A stretch of DNA of 64,000 nucleotides from Tribonema minus. Its lineage: Eukaryota; Sar; Xanthophyceae; Tribonematales; Tribonemataceae. The stretch lies in contig JAFCMP010000060.1 in NCBI GenBank assembly GCA_017506865.1, positions 1 through 64,000 of the forward strand, written 5' to 3'. A program made the position numbers and the translations under genes. Shown in pieces: positions 11,343 to 24,900 of the stretch; position 1 is the stretch's first letter; each line of letters opens with the position of its first letter. The notes beneath the pieces were generated by a model. That model was not told where the DNA came from. It saw only the letters and a list, made by a program, of their open reading frames with translations, and ran no database searches.

Positions 11343-12926
11343 GGCGCCGCAATGGCAGCGCCGCCGCGTGCCATCTGCGCACCATGTGGCGCTGCGAAGC
11401 GCCTGCGCAGAGGACTTCAGTGCGGCACGGTGGTCGTGGTGGCGACCCGCCACGCTGCTCTGCTGCGCTGCGTGTGAACGCTGCGCTCTTGAAGTCGTCT
11501 GGTCAGACACTCCACAGATGAAGCCACACGCGTGTGTGTTGTTTGCTTCCGCTGAAGAGGCGGAAAACACGTGCATTCGTGGACTTGTATTTATTTACAG
11601 CAGCCCCAAAGGGAGGCTGGGTGTCCTACGCATTCCTAGGGTTTACACCCATGCAGCAGCGTAGTGCACTGCGCCCTAAGAGCTTGGACAAACACATGTA
11701 CCAAGGCCCAGAAACCGTGATGCTCAGCAGTGTCCTGCCGGATCAGAGCGCATGCGCAGGACCGTGCTACGATGCCGACAACTATGGCATAGCTGCATTG
11801 ATCATGGTGTTTCAGACGGTGTGTGTGTGGCAGGGTAAATCCAGTGTCGCACTTTGACGCCATGCAGTTGCGGGCTCACCGTATTGTTTTGTTGCATCTG
11901 TCAGACCACGCGACCACAAGACCCCCGGAGTGACGTGATGAAATTGATTGCATCATGTAATGTACACTGGTGTAATCTGCACTTGCTATCTGTGCGGCAT
12001 AAAGGTATCTGTACATCATGAGTGTCGTGCAGGAACCGAGATGGGTTGTATAGGCCACACCTAGGCGCGCGCTGCGGGGCTGCAGCCTCCTCCGATTTGC
12101 CAGTACAGGGTGTTCGGGGGGCCAGAAAAGCCAGCAATCTCACACTGTCCGCACAACAGAAATGAAAGTATTGATCACTGGGGGGCGGGGGGTCGGCGCT
12201 CTTAGCGACTTGTTCTAAAAGGAAGACACACAGAGCGGCGGGCAGCAGTTGCGACAACAAGAATAAGTCAGCGTGCTGCGAATGGCCGCAGCGTATCCGA
12301 GGACAGTGCCATTCTGCTTCACTGCAGGCACAACATGCACATTGCAGCAAGCGGCAAGTACAGCTAAAGCAAGCTGCAGGCAGGGCCGACGTAGCCGACC
12401 AGCGGCTGCTGCGCATCCGCATGTGGCGTCCACCGCTGTCAAGGTAGTATCGTTGTCTGGGAACTGCAACACAGGCATCAGGCCAGGGCGGACCGGCCAC
12501 CTTGGACGCATCTGCGCGTGGCCAAATCGCGTCTCTTCCGGCAGCAGGCAACGCGGCGCACACGCTCTGGCCCAGCAAGGCAGCGCACGTTGGGGCACAC
12601 AACACCGCCACCATGAGACAACTGCACGGCGCGGCTCTGTTGATTTACGGCCTCCCTTCAACAAAGTCAGTACCAACGATCATTACTGATACAGGCAGCG
12701 GATGCGCAAGCATTACCGCCCAAAGGCGCTTGCCGCGCTTCATCCGGAGTCCTGCCACCGCAAGCCTTGCGTTATTACCAAGACGCACACTTCTGTGTAG
12801 CCAAGAATCTCCACGCAATACACGATGCACACGAGGCGCCTAAGCTGCGCCTGCATTATGTGCTGCACGGAACACGGGGGCACAAACAAGGCAGCTGAGC
12901 TGCGCTTGCGCTGTGTATGTAGGTAC
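11343..12926. other. Intergenic between convergent genes
   Basis: This gap separates the 3' ends of the 9705 gene and the HECT gene. It is AT-richer than the genes. It holds the second dispersed repeat copy (12024-12087). The reading frames here (for example 11901-12614 minus, 12502-12843 plus) have no convincing protein signature. Confidence 0.5.
12024..12087. repeat. Dispersed repeat, copy 2 (partner at 2964-3022)
   Basis: This is the partner of the repeat at 2964-3022 and has the same block order (CAGG.ACCGAGATG, CACCTAG.CGCGC, GCTGCAGC) in the same orientation. Confidence 0.55.
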
Positions 12927-15900
12927 CTACGACAGCTCAAAGCCGGCGCCCGAGAAGATGGAGACGAGCAGCTTCTCGCGCATGGCCTTGTCGCTGGAGT
13001 ACGTGGGCAGCTTGAGCACGTTGAAGCACGTCGACGCCGACGGCAGGCGCTCGCCGTCGTCTCTGATGGGCACCCTGAAGGGGGGGGCGCAGGGGGGGGG
13101 GGGGGAGGGGGGGGGGCAGAGGAACGACAACAGGTAGGTGGTGAGCCAGCGAGAGAGGGGGGGAAGGGGGTGCAGAGGAACGACAGGTAGGTGGTGTGAG
13201 CCAGCATGATGGGCACCCTGAGGTGGGGGGGGGGGGGAGGGGGACGGGGGGATATGTGTACGCATCGTGAGGGTAGGTGTGAGCACCATGACGGGTGTGC
13301 GCTGACTTAGCATTTGGGTCAGGGTTAGCGCGAGGGGAAGTAAGCTTAAGGGTAGGGTCAGGGTTAGGGGTGTGTCGCCGGGGCTGGCGGGGGGGCGCAA
13401 CGAAAAGGGCGTGAAGGCGGGGGGGGGGGAAGGAGGGGGGGGGGCAGAGGAACCAGAACAGGTAGGTGGTGTGAGCCAGCGAGACAGGGAGGAAAGGGGG
13501 ATCAGAGAAACGACAGGTAGGTGGTGTTTTTCACTGTGGTCGAGACAGCGCTAGCCAGCTTGAACTGCGGATGTACGACCGCCAGACCATCCTGATGAAT
13601 GAGAAGTACGCCAAGCATGCCCGAGTGCAAGCCAACCACAAAGTCATCATTGCCAACGACCCGCCTTGCGACTTGGAGTTGCTATGCAGCAGGCTGTTCC
13701 ACATCAAAATAAGCACACCACTGGTGAAACCGCATGAGTGGGGAGCGGGGAAAGTGCCAGGAAGAAGCTGCTCGTGCCTGGCGCGACGGAGAATGGAGAT
13801 GCCTTGGCAGCTACTGAGGTCAGTAGATGAGGGCGTGCGTCATATACACGCGATTAGCGGAGCGCTGCTGCACTCGACGGCGACGGCAGTAGCAAAGGCG
13901 CGAGAGGTGATGTTGTGCTGGCGCCTGAGTCCTTGTTCCATCGCAACCGCTGCTACGCAACAAAATGATGAAACGCACTTTTGACACCGCACTCATCATA
14001 CAGGGGCTGAGGGAGCTGTTGCTGATGTGCACGTATAGAGGGGTTGCCTCGAGACGACGCATACTCGTCGAGCTGTCGATTGCAGCAGCGCTCCACTTGC
14101 GCGTGTATATGACGCTCTCATCTACCTCAGTTGCTACCAAGGCATGTCCATTATTTGTCGCGCTGGGCACGAGCGGCTTCTTCTTGGCACTCTGCACCGC
14201 TTCCCACTCATGCGGTTTCACCAGCGGTGTGTCTATTTTGATGTGGAACAGCCTGCTGCGTAGCAACTCCACGTCGCAAGGCGGGTCGTTGGAAATGATG
14301 ACTATGTGGTCGGCTTGCACTCGGGCATGCATGGCGTACTTCTCGTTCATGAAGATGGTCTGGTGGTCGTACAGCGGCAGTTGAAGCCGGCATCGGGCCA
14401 AAGGGGGGCAGTGACTACTAACAACAATAATGAGGCTAGAGAAGGAGCAGAGCGACGACACCACCACAGGCAGTAGCGGCGGCGGCGCTGCTCCAGCCGG
14501 CGGCGGCCAGAACCAGGCCATTTGCAGCACATCTTGAAGTACACAAAACCCCGAGATGCCATTTGGCGGCGGCGGCGTTTGAGTGGTTGTCGTTGCGACA
14601 CTTTCAGACTGTCATACGACATGTAGATTCCTTACAGCTAGATGCCAATCATCTGGGCTTTTTCGCGCCCTGAGCGAGAATTAATAAAAAGTACACAAAA
14701 AGTACACAACCACGCATGTCGTTAAGGAGAGTTTTTCTACGCGCATTGAGACACTTTGTCCCAACTTGCACGTAGATTCTGGTATGTAGCAAGCTCGCCA
14801 TCAATTGCCTGAGCTTTGTCGCGCCCCGAGCAACAATAGGCAACAAGAAGTACGCAACGCTCCAGGCGGGCCAGGGCGTTCCCAGACACCAAGGCAACTT
14901 CAAGTACGAAGAAATTCGCAGGTGCTCGCTCCAGGCTTGCCCGCCCGCGCGCGCGCGCACCTGTGTATCGTGAACGGCGGCTGCAGCGCCTCGAAGCCCA
15001 GCGGCGGCGGGCGCGCGCAGCCCGTGACGAAGCGCAGCAGCGCGGCGCGCTCGGCGGCGCTCATGGCGGCGACGACGCGCCAGAAGCGGCGCGCCGTCGC
15101 GTCCGCGCCGCCGCCGACAAAGCCGCCGCCGTACTGCGCGTGGCGGCGCAGGTCGTCGACGTCCATGGCGCGCCCGCTGCCGCTGATGAGGACCTGGCGG
15201 GGGGCACGCGCGCGCGCGCGTGTAGCTAGGGTTAGGGTTAGGGTGCGTACGTGGCTAGGGTCGGCGTTTGAGGCGGCGGGGATCCGGCGACGGTCGAGGT
15301 TAGAGTGAGGTTACAGTCAGTTGCACCTGGTAGGGGTAGGGTTCACGCGCATGCATGGCTAGGACCAGCATCAGCGGCAGTGGGGATCCGGCGACGGTTG
15401 CCGGATGCTGTCAGCCTGAGCGTCATCGATGAGATGCATGCGCGCGTCCAGTGCGCATTTGCGCGATGGACGGCAGGCCGTGCGAGTTTGTGCAAGCTCC
15501 TCGGCTGCTCTCGGGAGTGGCTTTCGGGGGTTGTGACTAGACTACTTTCGGGAGTGGCTCAGACTGCTTTCAGGGGTGGCGCGGCTGCTTTCAAGACTGG
15601 CTTGACCGCTTTCGGGACTGGCTCGAGTGCTTTCAAGACTGCTTTCGGGAGTAGCCCGCTTTCGGGAGTGGCCCGACCGCTTTCGGGACTGGCTCGACAA
15701 AGTTAAGCTTTCGGGCCTGCTTTCGGGACTGGCTCGACTGCTTTCGGGACAGCTTTTGGGAGTGACCCGGCCGCTTTCGGGACTGGCTCGACTGCCTTCT
15801 GCTTTCGGGACTGCTTTTGGGACTGACTCTACTGCTTTCGGGACTGCTTCGGGAGTGGCCCGACCGGTTTCGGGACTTTCGGGACTGCTTCGGGACTTTC

Positions 15901-18900
15901 GGGACTGCTTTCGGGACTGGCTCAACTGCATTTCGGGACTGGTTTCGGGAGTGGCCCGACCGCTTTCGGGAGTGGCTCTGCTGCTTTCTGCTTTCGGGAC
16001 CGCTTTCGGGACTGGCTCGACTGCTTTCGGGACTGCTTTCGGGAGTGGCCCGACCGCTTTCGGGACTGACTCAACTGCTTTCTGCTTTCGGGACTACTTT
16101 CGGGACTGGTTTCGGGAGTGGCTCGACCGCTTTCGGGAGTGGCTCTGCTGCTTTCGGGTGCTTTCGGGGGAGTGCTTTCGGGAGTGGCTCGGCTGCGTTC
16201 GGGTGCGTTCGAAAGTGCTTTCAGGAGCGCTTTCGGGAGCGCTTTCGGGAGTGGCTGGCCGCGCACATGGAGCGCGCTTCACTGACGGCGCCACGGCGGC
16301 GCACGCTGCAGCGAGCGAGACTGTTCCATGCTCATGCGCGCAGGGCCGTACGTCTGCCACGAGTGCAGTCACTCCCAGGGTTTCACGAGGGGAGCGAGAT
16401 GGGCGAGCGCCGCGCGCAAAGTGGCAGGCACCATGACATGCGCTCTCGTCGCGGAGTGGTCGAGGGCAGCACGCGGCAATGTCTGACTGTGACTCCGACT
16501 CCGATTCGCTGGTCATCCGGGGCCGCGGGGGCTCAGGATGCGACGGTTGGGGGTCTCTCGCTCTCGATGCACCGGTGGTATTCCGTCTAACGCACACAAT
16601 GCCATGAAATGGCGCACAGCCCGCGTATATCAACGCGTCATCAGGTTTTGTTGCAGGACACGCTGCATGGCGCACCTGACGCTGTCGTTCACAATCACTT
16701 CATCGCAGGGCTTCGCACCGCTGCGGTGTGCAGTGCCAATGCAGGGCGCGTAACGTTCTGCCAAGCGCGTTCCTGTACGGACCGCAACGCGCCCCCCCCC
16801 GCCGCCCCCGCGCGGTGGAGCGCTGCAACGTGAGTGCCGAGGCGCTCCACACAGGTGCGCTCACCTGCAATGTCGGCTGGTGAGGCTCCGCACAGGTGCG
16901 CTCACCTAGGGTTAGGGCTAGGTGCCCTCACCTAGGGTGAGTTAGCGATGCGTGTGCGCCTCACCTAGGGTTAGGGTCAGATTAGGTGCGCTCACCTAGG
17001 GTTAGGATTAGCGATGCGTGCGCGCCTCACCTGGAGCTCCGGCTCGCTGAACATCTGCAGCCACGCCGCGGGGATGACGGACCTCAGGCCGCGCACGAAC
17101 GCCTCGGACTGCGACCGCACCTGCAGGAGCAGTTGAAGTTGAAGGTGGTGAGAGGTGGGGCGGTCAGGAAGCGCACTTTGTGGGGGCAGGCTCACTGTGT
17201 CTGCATGCAAGCCCGCGCACGAACGCCTCGGATTGCTACCGCACCTGCAGCAGGTTAAAGTTGAAGTTGAAGATGGGGACAGCAACTGCGGTGTCAGGAA
17301 GCGCGCTTTGGGGGCAGGCAGGCTCGACCAGATAACTGTGTCTGCGTGCAAGCCCCGCGCACGAATGCCTCGGACTGCGACTACACCTGCAGCAGTTGAA
17401 GTTGAAGTACATCATGGAGACAGAGCTGGTGGGGGTCAGGGAACCTGCCAGACTAGTCAGTAGGGAAGCGAATTCTGATTCTACCTTTTTCCCCTTCTTA
17501 TGGCTCAACTGAGGACAGCGACCGCACTTGCAGCACTTGCGGTGGAGATGGCGCAGAGTTGGCGTGGTCAGAAAGTGCATTTCGGGGGCAGGCTTGGCCA
17601 GGACACCATGGCCACATGGTCATGCATCAAAGCTTGCAGGCTGCGGCGAGACAGAACAGACCATGCGCAGATGGCGAAGCACGTGCAAGTGCTACTTTGA
17701 AACGGACGGTTTGAGAAACGCAGACTCTGCCAGAGACGATGCTGAGTGTGAGGTGAGACTTTGAGGGGGAGTATGTGCCGACGAGCGGCGCCTGCTGCGC
17801 TGGCATCAGCGCACCCACTGCGTGGACCCCGCGTCCGCAAGCAGTCGTGCGCGCGCTCGCAAGCAGGGGGCCCACCGACAGGGACGCGCAGACAACCGCT
17901 GTTGTTCGGGGTCGCGTTCGTTCGTACCCGCTCGCGTGCGAGAGGACAGCTGGCGGCGACGCGCGCCGCAGACGCACGCCGCGCTCCCACGCAGTTCCAT
18001 CGTGTGATGTGATCACAGCGCGCTCCAGATATGAGGCCAGGCGGCGAGGGTACGGCAGTGGTGACTGCAGTGAGGGCAGATATATACATGTGATGGCCAT
18101 AGGTATCAGCCCCGCCCCGTTCATGCGCCGCCGCTCACATTGTCGACCCGGCGGTGCTTGGCGACGCAGCCCCGCGGTTCACGAACTCGAGGCGGTTGCG
18201 CGGCGTCAGCGAGGGTATGCATACATGCAATGGCGGTAGGTATGACATCACGCGCGCCGCCGCTCCTCACATTGTCGACCAGGTGGTGCTTGGCGACGCG
18301 GTTCACGTACTCGAGGCGGTTGCGCGACGTCACGGCGCGCTGAGCGCCGCCCGGCACGAGCTCCACCTCGCGCGCGGCGCCGAACGCCTCGTCCGTCACG
18401 GTGAACGACAGGCACAGGGTCTCGACGCCGTCGCCGTCGTACTTCTTGAGGAAGATGAGGTTGCTGCCGCGGGGGGGGCAGCGGGGGGCCGGGGGGGGGG
18501 TGGGGGGGGGCAAGCAGAAGCAGTGAGAGTCGTGGGGGGGGCAGGGGGGGGGGGGGGCGGGAGGTGAGACGCATGCCTCGCGTCGCCTCAGGAAGCAACT
18601 CGACGAGAATGAAAGCAGCAGGTTTGCGGTTGAGGTTGGGCTCCGCATCGCCTGGCGCGAGCACGTTCGAGACGAGATGTCAGCGCGATGAGACTATGAA
18701 GGAGGGGTAGCAACGCAACATGGTTCAGGAGGGGGGGGGAGGGGGGGTGGGGGTGGTACATGCAAGAGCACCTCAATAGCCCAGCATGAACACAGAAGCA
18801 CAACAAGCGCACCAAACCAACGCGCGGCGGCACGCCCGAAGCACGCGGCAGCAAGTCTTTGTTGCGCTGTTCCATCACTCGATAGTAGAATTGGGGCTGA

Positions 18901-21900
18901 GACTCTCAATTCGACCATGGTGCTGACCTAATCTGAGCCAGCACCGCGCATGCATTCGCGCGCGCCTTTGTCCGCTCACCCAGCAGAGTCATCAACAACT
19001 CTTACACCATGCGCATTACATCGAGCGCACGAGACTAGCTGGCCACACGGCCACAGTGCTCTATATGAACTTCAAGTTTGAAGCGCTGCGGCAGCGCTCA
19101 CCGGTACAGCTCCTCGTCCAGGCCGGCGAGATCGTGGAAGAGGTTGAGGAAGTCGTAGCCGCCGCGCATGAAGCCCAGGAAGAACGTGGCGAACTGCGGC
19201 TGCACGGTGATGCCCTCCAGCAGCGCCTGCGGCAGATGCAGAGTAGTGGTTTTAATTCTTGGAGATCTGACTGCTTGAAAAGGATAAAATTTGAATTGTC
19301 GCCGTCAGCGGTCTGTATGTAGAACGGACTCTGGTACAGCCAGGAGCTGCAGCGCCGATCCAAAACTGCTTAGAACCACCATACACTCCCTGCGGTGAGT
19401 ACATGCGTCAAGCCCAGGAAGAACGTGGCCAACTGCGGCTGCACGGTGATGCCGTCCGGTAGCGCCTGCGGCAGATTTGGGTTACGCTTTGAAGTTAAGA
19501 ACCGCGTCACACAGACGCTGGCTTAGGGTTAGCGGCAGCCCTCCACTGCTGCGCGATGTTCAAGCGCAAGCCCCTGAACTGCCGCTGCATTGGTGATACC
19601 CTCCAGCACTGCCTGCGGCAGACTTAGGGTTACGGACCAGGGTAAGAGCCGCGCGACAAAGACGCTGGCTGAGGGTTAAAATTGGCGGCAGCGCTCCACT
19701 GCAACGCCATGTTCAAGCGCAAGCCCTGGACTGCGGCCGCACGGTGATGCCCTCCAGGAGCGCCTGTGTCAGATGCAGATGTAGATCACAGATTGGGGGA
19801 AGTGGCGCGCAACACGGACGCCGCTGGCTGGGCCAGGAGCGGCACCCCGGAGGACTCTAACGCGTGCACCTGGTCCGAGCGCCGCACGACTCGCCACCAC
19901 ACACACCGCCTCTGCGCCTGCTATGTCGCCGCACGACATGGAGGCGCCCGCTGGTGCGTTGAGCAGCATGTACGCAGGGGCACGCAGTTCTGGCGTCGCC
20001 GCACCTTGCCCAGCACTGCCCCCAGGAACTCAAACAGGCGCATGGCGGTCCGCGTGCCGCACGACTATCGACCACAATGTGAGACACAAAGCTCTTGACA
20101 ACGCGTTGAGCGGTCGTGTCTATGCACTTCTCCGCCGCTGCACCTTGCCCAGCACCGCCCCCAGGAATTGAAACAGGCGCAAGGTGATCCGAGCGTCGCA
20201 CGATCATCAACCACAGTGTATGACGCATGGCGCTTGTCAGTGCCAGCTCTTGCGGTAACCCTAACCCTAACCCTAACCCTAACCCTAAGGCACCGCTCCC
20301 AGGAACTCGACCACGCGCAGGGCGGTCCGCGAGCCGCGTGACCCTCAACCACAATAGAAGCATGAAACCTGTCACCTGGACTGGAGCTCTACGATTTTTT
20401 GTATCGTTCCCATAAGACATACTTCGGAAGTAATGCCTTGAATAGCGCTTCAAGCGGTTGTCGATGCACTTTTCCGCCACCGCACCTTGCCCAGCACCGC
20501 CCCCAGGAACTCGAACAGGCGCAGGTGGTCCGCGTGCAGCGCCCCCGACGCGGGGTTCGGGTACAACAGGCCCGCGCGCATCCGGCGGAACTGGCAGTCG
20601 GCGTGCCGCACGACTGCCGACTTCAATGTAAGACACGACACGCTTCGAGCAATCACGTCGCCGCCACCGCACCTTGCCCAGCACCGCCCCCAGGAACTCG
20701 AACAGGCGCAGGTGGTCCGCGTGCAGCACGACCACCAACCAGAATGTAAGCAACAAGGTACTTGATAGCAACGACGGGAATACGCAGAGGAATGCGGTTT
20801 TGGCGAATGCAGCTTTCTCCCATCGCACCTTGCCCAGCACCGCGCCCAGGAACTCAAACAGGCGCAGGTGGTCCGCGTGCAGCGCCCCCGACGCGGGGTT
20901 CGGGTACAGCAGGCCCGCGCGCGTCTGGCGGAACAGGCCGCGCGCGGGGTCGAACGCGGCAGCGCTCAGGTCCACCCAGAAGTCCTTGAAGAGGCCGCCG
21001 AGGTCGATGCCGGACTCCTGGTGGCCGAGCGCGCTCGTGTAGACGACCTGCGTTGTTGGGGGGGGGGGGGGGGGGGGGGGGGCAGTGCTCAGCGCGCCGT
21101 GTGTCGCAGCGAAGCGACTTGCGCCGCGGGAGGTGCAGTGCTCAGGGGGGGTTACGTGTGCGGGACAGGGCGGGGGAAAGGGGGCGGTAGTCAGCAGCGC
21201 GCTGTGCGCGCAGCAAAGAGAGGAGCGTGCACTGGCACAGCGGACGGAGTCTATGTGCGGAGTGGTGCGCTGCTAGGCTTACCGTCAATCATCACCAGCC
21301 AATACTCGGCGCTGCCAACGCTCGGCGCGGCTCTCCTATGTACTGTCTCGGCGCACTGCTGTGGAGCGCTATTTCAGGCGCTCGTCAATAGCCTTGCATC
21401 ACACACTTCAAGCGCTCTGCATACATGCCGTTAAGGTAGTGAGTTGGGGCATATTCGGAAAGCAGGATATGTGGCTGTCGTAGAGGCTGCAGAGGTTGAT
21501 GCCGCCCTCCCAGAGCTGATGTATACATTGTCCCAAGTGCACGCCAATTTGTGAAGCGACTGCATACTTGAAGTAGCGGTGCCACGGCGCGCTAAACCCG
21601 CTCCCTCAGTCATTAACATACCGCCCTCACGCAAAGAGCACTTCGCCATGAGTGCTCCAAGTGCGCACTCGTCCTACCTGAAGCCTGACACAGGCACTTC
21701 AACATGTGCACTGTTAGTGCGTGCCGTACCTGAAGCCGCTTCCGCATCTGACCGCGCAGCCTGTCCATCGCTGCCAGACCGTCCTCCTGCAGCAGCAACG
21801 ACAGCAACAGCGCGCAGCCACGCATTAGCACTGGCCTCCCTGCGCAAGTTCACCGCACAGCGAGGCACGCGCATAGATTTACCGCCTACACGCGCAACGC

Positions 21901-24900
21901 AGCAGGCGCAGCGGCGCACACGGCGTGGCAGACTCGCGCTCTCCGCGCACGCACGCGACGCCGTCCGATCGCGGCGCTCGCGTCTGCATCGGGCATGGCC
22001 GCGCAGCGACGAAGCGCGCCGCCAGACATCGCCTGCACCGCTTTGGCGTACGCACCAGCGCGGCCTACCGCCCATTCCGCGAACGCGCTGCGCCGCCGGT
22101 ACAGGAAGCGCACATCAGGGTGCAATGTCAACTGCTGCTGACACTGCAACTTCAACTACATCAAAGTGCGACTGACGCTCTTTCGCGCGCGGGGCACGCA
22201 CCAGCGCGCGCCCGCGCCGCACGCGGATCGTGATCCCCGGCGTGTTCTCCGGCTGGTGCCGCGCGCGCACCGCGGCAGCCAGCGCGGCGAACGCGCGCAC
22301 GCGCTCCGCCAGCGGCAGCGCCCACGGCATGGCGGCGAGCAGCGCCTGCGCGCGCGGGGTCTGAGCGCGCACCTGTGACAACGCACGCGACGATTGATAT
22401 TGCATCCTGTTACGACTGTTTCAGTGAGTTCATGGCATGGCGCGCACCTGGGACGACGCACGCAACCATTGAAACTGCATCCTATTGTAAACTATTTCAG
22501 TGAGCTCATGGTGGCGGCGAGCAGCGGCTGCGCGTGCGACGTCTGCGCGTGCACCTGGAGCAGCGGCGCGCACAGCAGTGCGGCGCATGCGGAGTACTTG
22601 AGTGAGCTCCACGCACAGGGGTAAAATGGCGGCTGCGATCTAGGAGCTTTCAGCAAACAGCAGTCACAGCATGGCGGCGAGCAGCGACTGCGCGCGATGG
22701 GGAACGCGGCAGTTGAAGTTGAGCCCTGTTGAAGACGGTTGAGTGAGCTCCGTTGCAGCGTTGATGACAGGGGTGCAGTGGCTAGTACGATATAACAGCG
22801 CCTAATATGAGAGCGGTCACGGCACAACAGCGATGTGGTGGCTGACTATGCGTCTGGCCGATATAAGAGCGGTCTGATGGTGCGCTAGGCTGATCTACTG
22901 CATCGCGTTCACCTGCCGCTCGCCGCGTCACGATCGATGCATTACAAAGGTCATGCGCGGCACTCACGATAAAGCAAGTTGTATCAACGCGATCATGCAC
23001 ACGGCGGCACCGCAACCACACCGTGCTGCCGTGACTGCGGCGCTGCCGCTCACCGGCTCACCTCTGCCGCCAACTGCAAATCCTGGCACACTACTTGCCG
23101 CTTTGGCAGTGTCGCCAGTTATCCCCTGGGCCCCTCCCCTCCCCCCTATTTGACCCTTGGGTGATATGTAGAGGAGGAGTCCCAGGGGACAATGTCACCG
23201 GAGGGTTCACTCACAACCCCTTCTCCAGCCCCAGGACGATACATGAGGGGTCACAGCATCAGACCTGTGGTGATAAGCGGTGCGTCTGCTGCGCCAGACC
23301 CTATCGGTGCGGCTGGCGCGATGGTCCTCCCCTGCACGACGTCTCACCTCCCCGAGCACGCGCGGCGCCGCCGCCGCCTCCACCAGCCACGTCGCCGCCT
23401 CGTCGCCCAGCGCGCGCCGCGCCGTCCGCGCGTGCAGCCGCCCGAGCGCCCTCTCCACCGCCTCCGCCAGGAACGCGCCGAGCTCCGTCCACCCCTCCGC
23501 CGCCGCCGCCGCTGCCGCCGCTGCTGCCGCCGCCGCCGCTTCCTCCGCCTCGGCGGCGTCGGCGGCGGCGGCGGCGGAGCGCGCGCGCGGCGGCGGCGGC
23601 GCCTCCGCGAAGCGCGCCGCGAACAGGACGTGCTTGAGGCAGCGCGCGGCGCGGCGCAGGTGGTGCGGCGGCGGCAGCAGCGGCGTCGGCGCATCGCGCT
23701 GCGCGGCGGCGGCAGCGGCGTCGGTGCCGTCGCCGTGGAGCTCCCCGTCGTCCACAACCACCAGCGCGTGGCCGAGCAGCGCCGCGAACGCCGCCGCCGC
23801 CGCCGCCCACGCGCCGTCGCCGCCGCCGCTGCCGCCGCCGCAGGTCGTCTCTGTGACGGTGCGGACCGTGAGGCGGCGCGCGAGCGCCTCTTCACCGCCG
23901 CCGCCGCCGCCGCCGCTGCGGGCCAGCAGGTACGCCCAGAGGCGCGGGATGACGGCCGCGCGGCCAAAGCAGAGGGTGTTGGCGGCGGCGAGGCCAGGGG
24001 GGTTGTGCGCGTGCCGCCCCCACGCCCAGCGCCGCAGCAGCACGCACTGCGGACGTGGGGGGGGGGGGGGGGGGGGGTCAATGGGGGAGGTCGCCGCGCG
24101 TCATTACAAGGGACGCACGCCGCGCTGCGCTGGGGCGGAGCGCGCGGCGGGATGACGCTGCACACGGCCGAAGGGCCCCAATGATGATAATTGAGGTTTC
24201 ACGTGAAGCATATAACTCAACGCCTGCACTGGAGCAACGCAGGGTTGGTGCTGTGACCAAGCTGCGCAAGACACGGCGTTTGCGTTGCTGACAGGGCCAC
24301 GCGCGGCTGCAGGCCGCCGATTGTTTGCACTCGCACTTACACCATTTGCCAGAGCTGTGTGCGCTTCAACACCACTTAGCGTGCGCAACGCCACCACAAA
24401 GGGTCACACGACACTGTGCCAATACTTGGTATATTATACCTTCAAGTCATAAATATGATGTACCCTGCTTGCATCAGTTTTTGGATGCGGCGCGGATCGA
24501 TGACCACGAATCGCGCAGGCAGTGACGTACCATAAGCTCTACGATAGCGCAGACAGCGTCGTCGTCGTATGTGTGCTTGGGCGTCGCTGCTGCTGCCGCC
24601 GTCGCTGCTGTAGCCAATGAGTGGTCACTGCCGCCGCCACTGCTGCCGCCGGTTGCCGCCGCCCGCGCTGCCGCCGTTGTGTCTAGCAACCCGGTCCCAT
24701 TGGTAGCGCCGCTGCCGCTGCCGCCGCCGCCACGGCCGCCGCTGCTGCTGGACGCAAGACCGAGACGCGAAAGGCTCCAGCGCCGCCGCGCTCCCGCTGC
24801 CGCCGGCGGCGGCGCCGCCGCAGTCGCAGTCGCAGCCGTCGGCGGCGGCGGCACCGGCGGCGCCGCTGCTGCCGCCGCCTGCGCCAGCCCCGGGAACAGT

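Noticed and set aside
12502-12843. Plus-strand frame with a DTGSG aspartic-protease-like word
   Set aside because: One short motif only, with no supporting reverse transcriptase, integrase or terminal repeats nearby. Too weak to call an element.
15627-16590. Plus-strand frames of 269 and 257 codons
   Set aside because: They are produced by the minisatellite; no protein family and no splice support.
23192-24184. Plus-strand frames over HECT exon 7
   Set aside because: They are antisense to a phase-consistent exon with UBE3B-like sequence.
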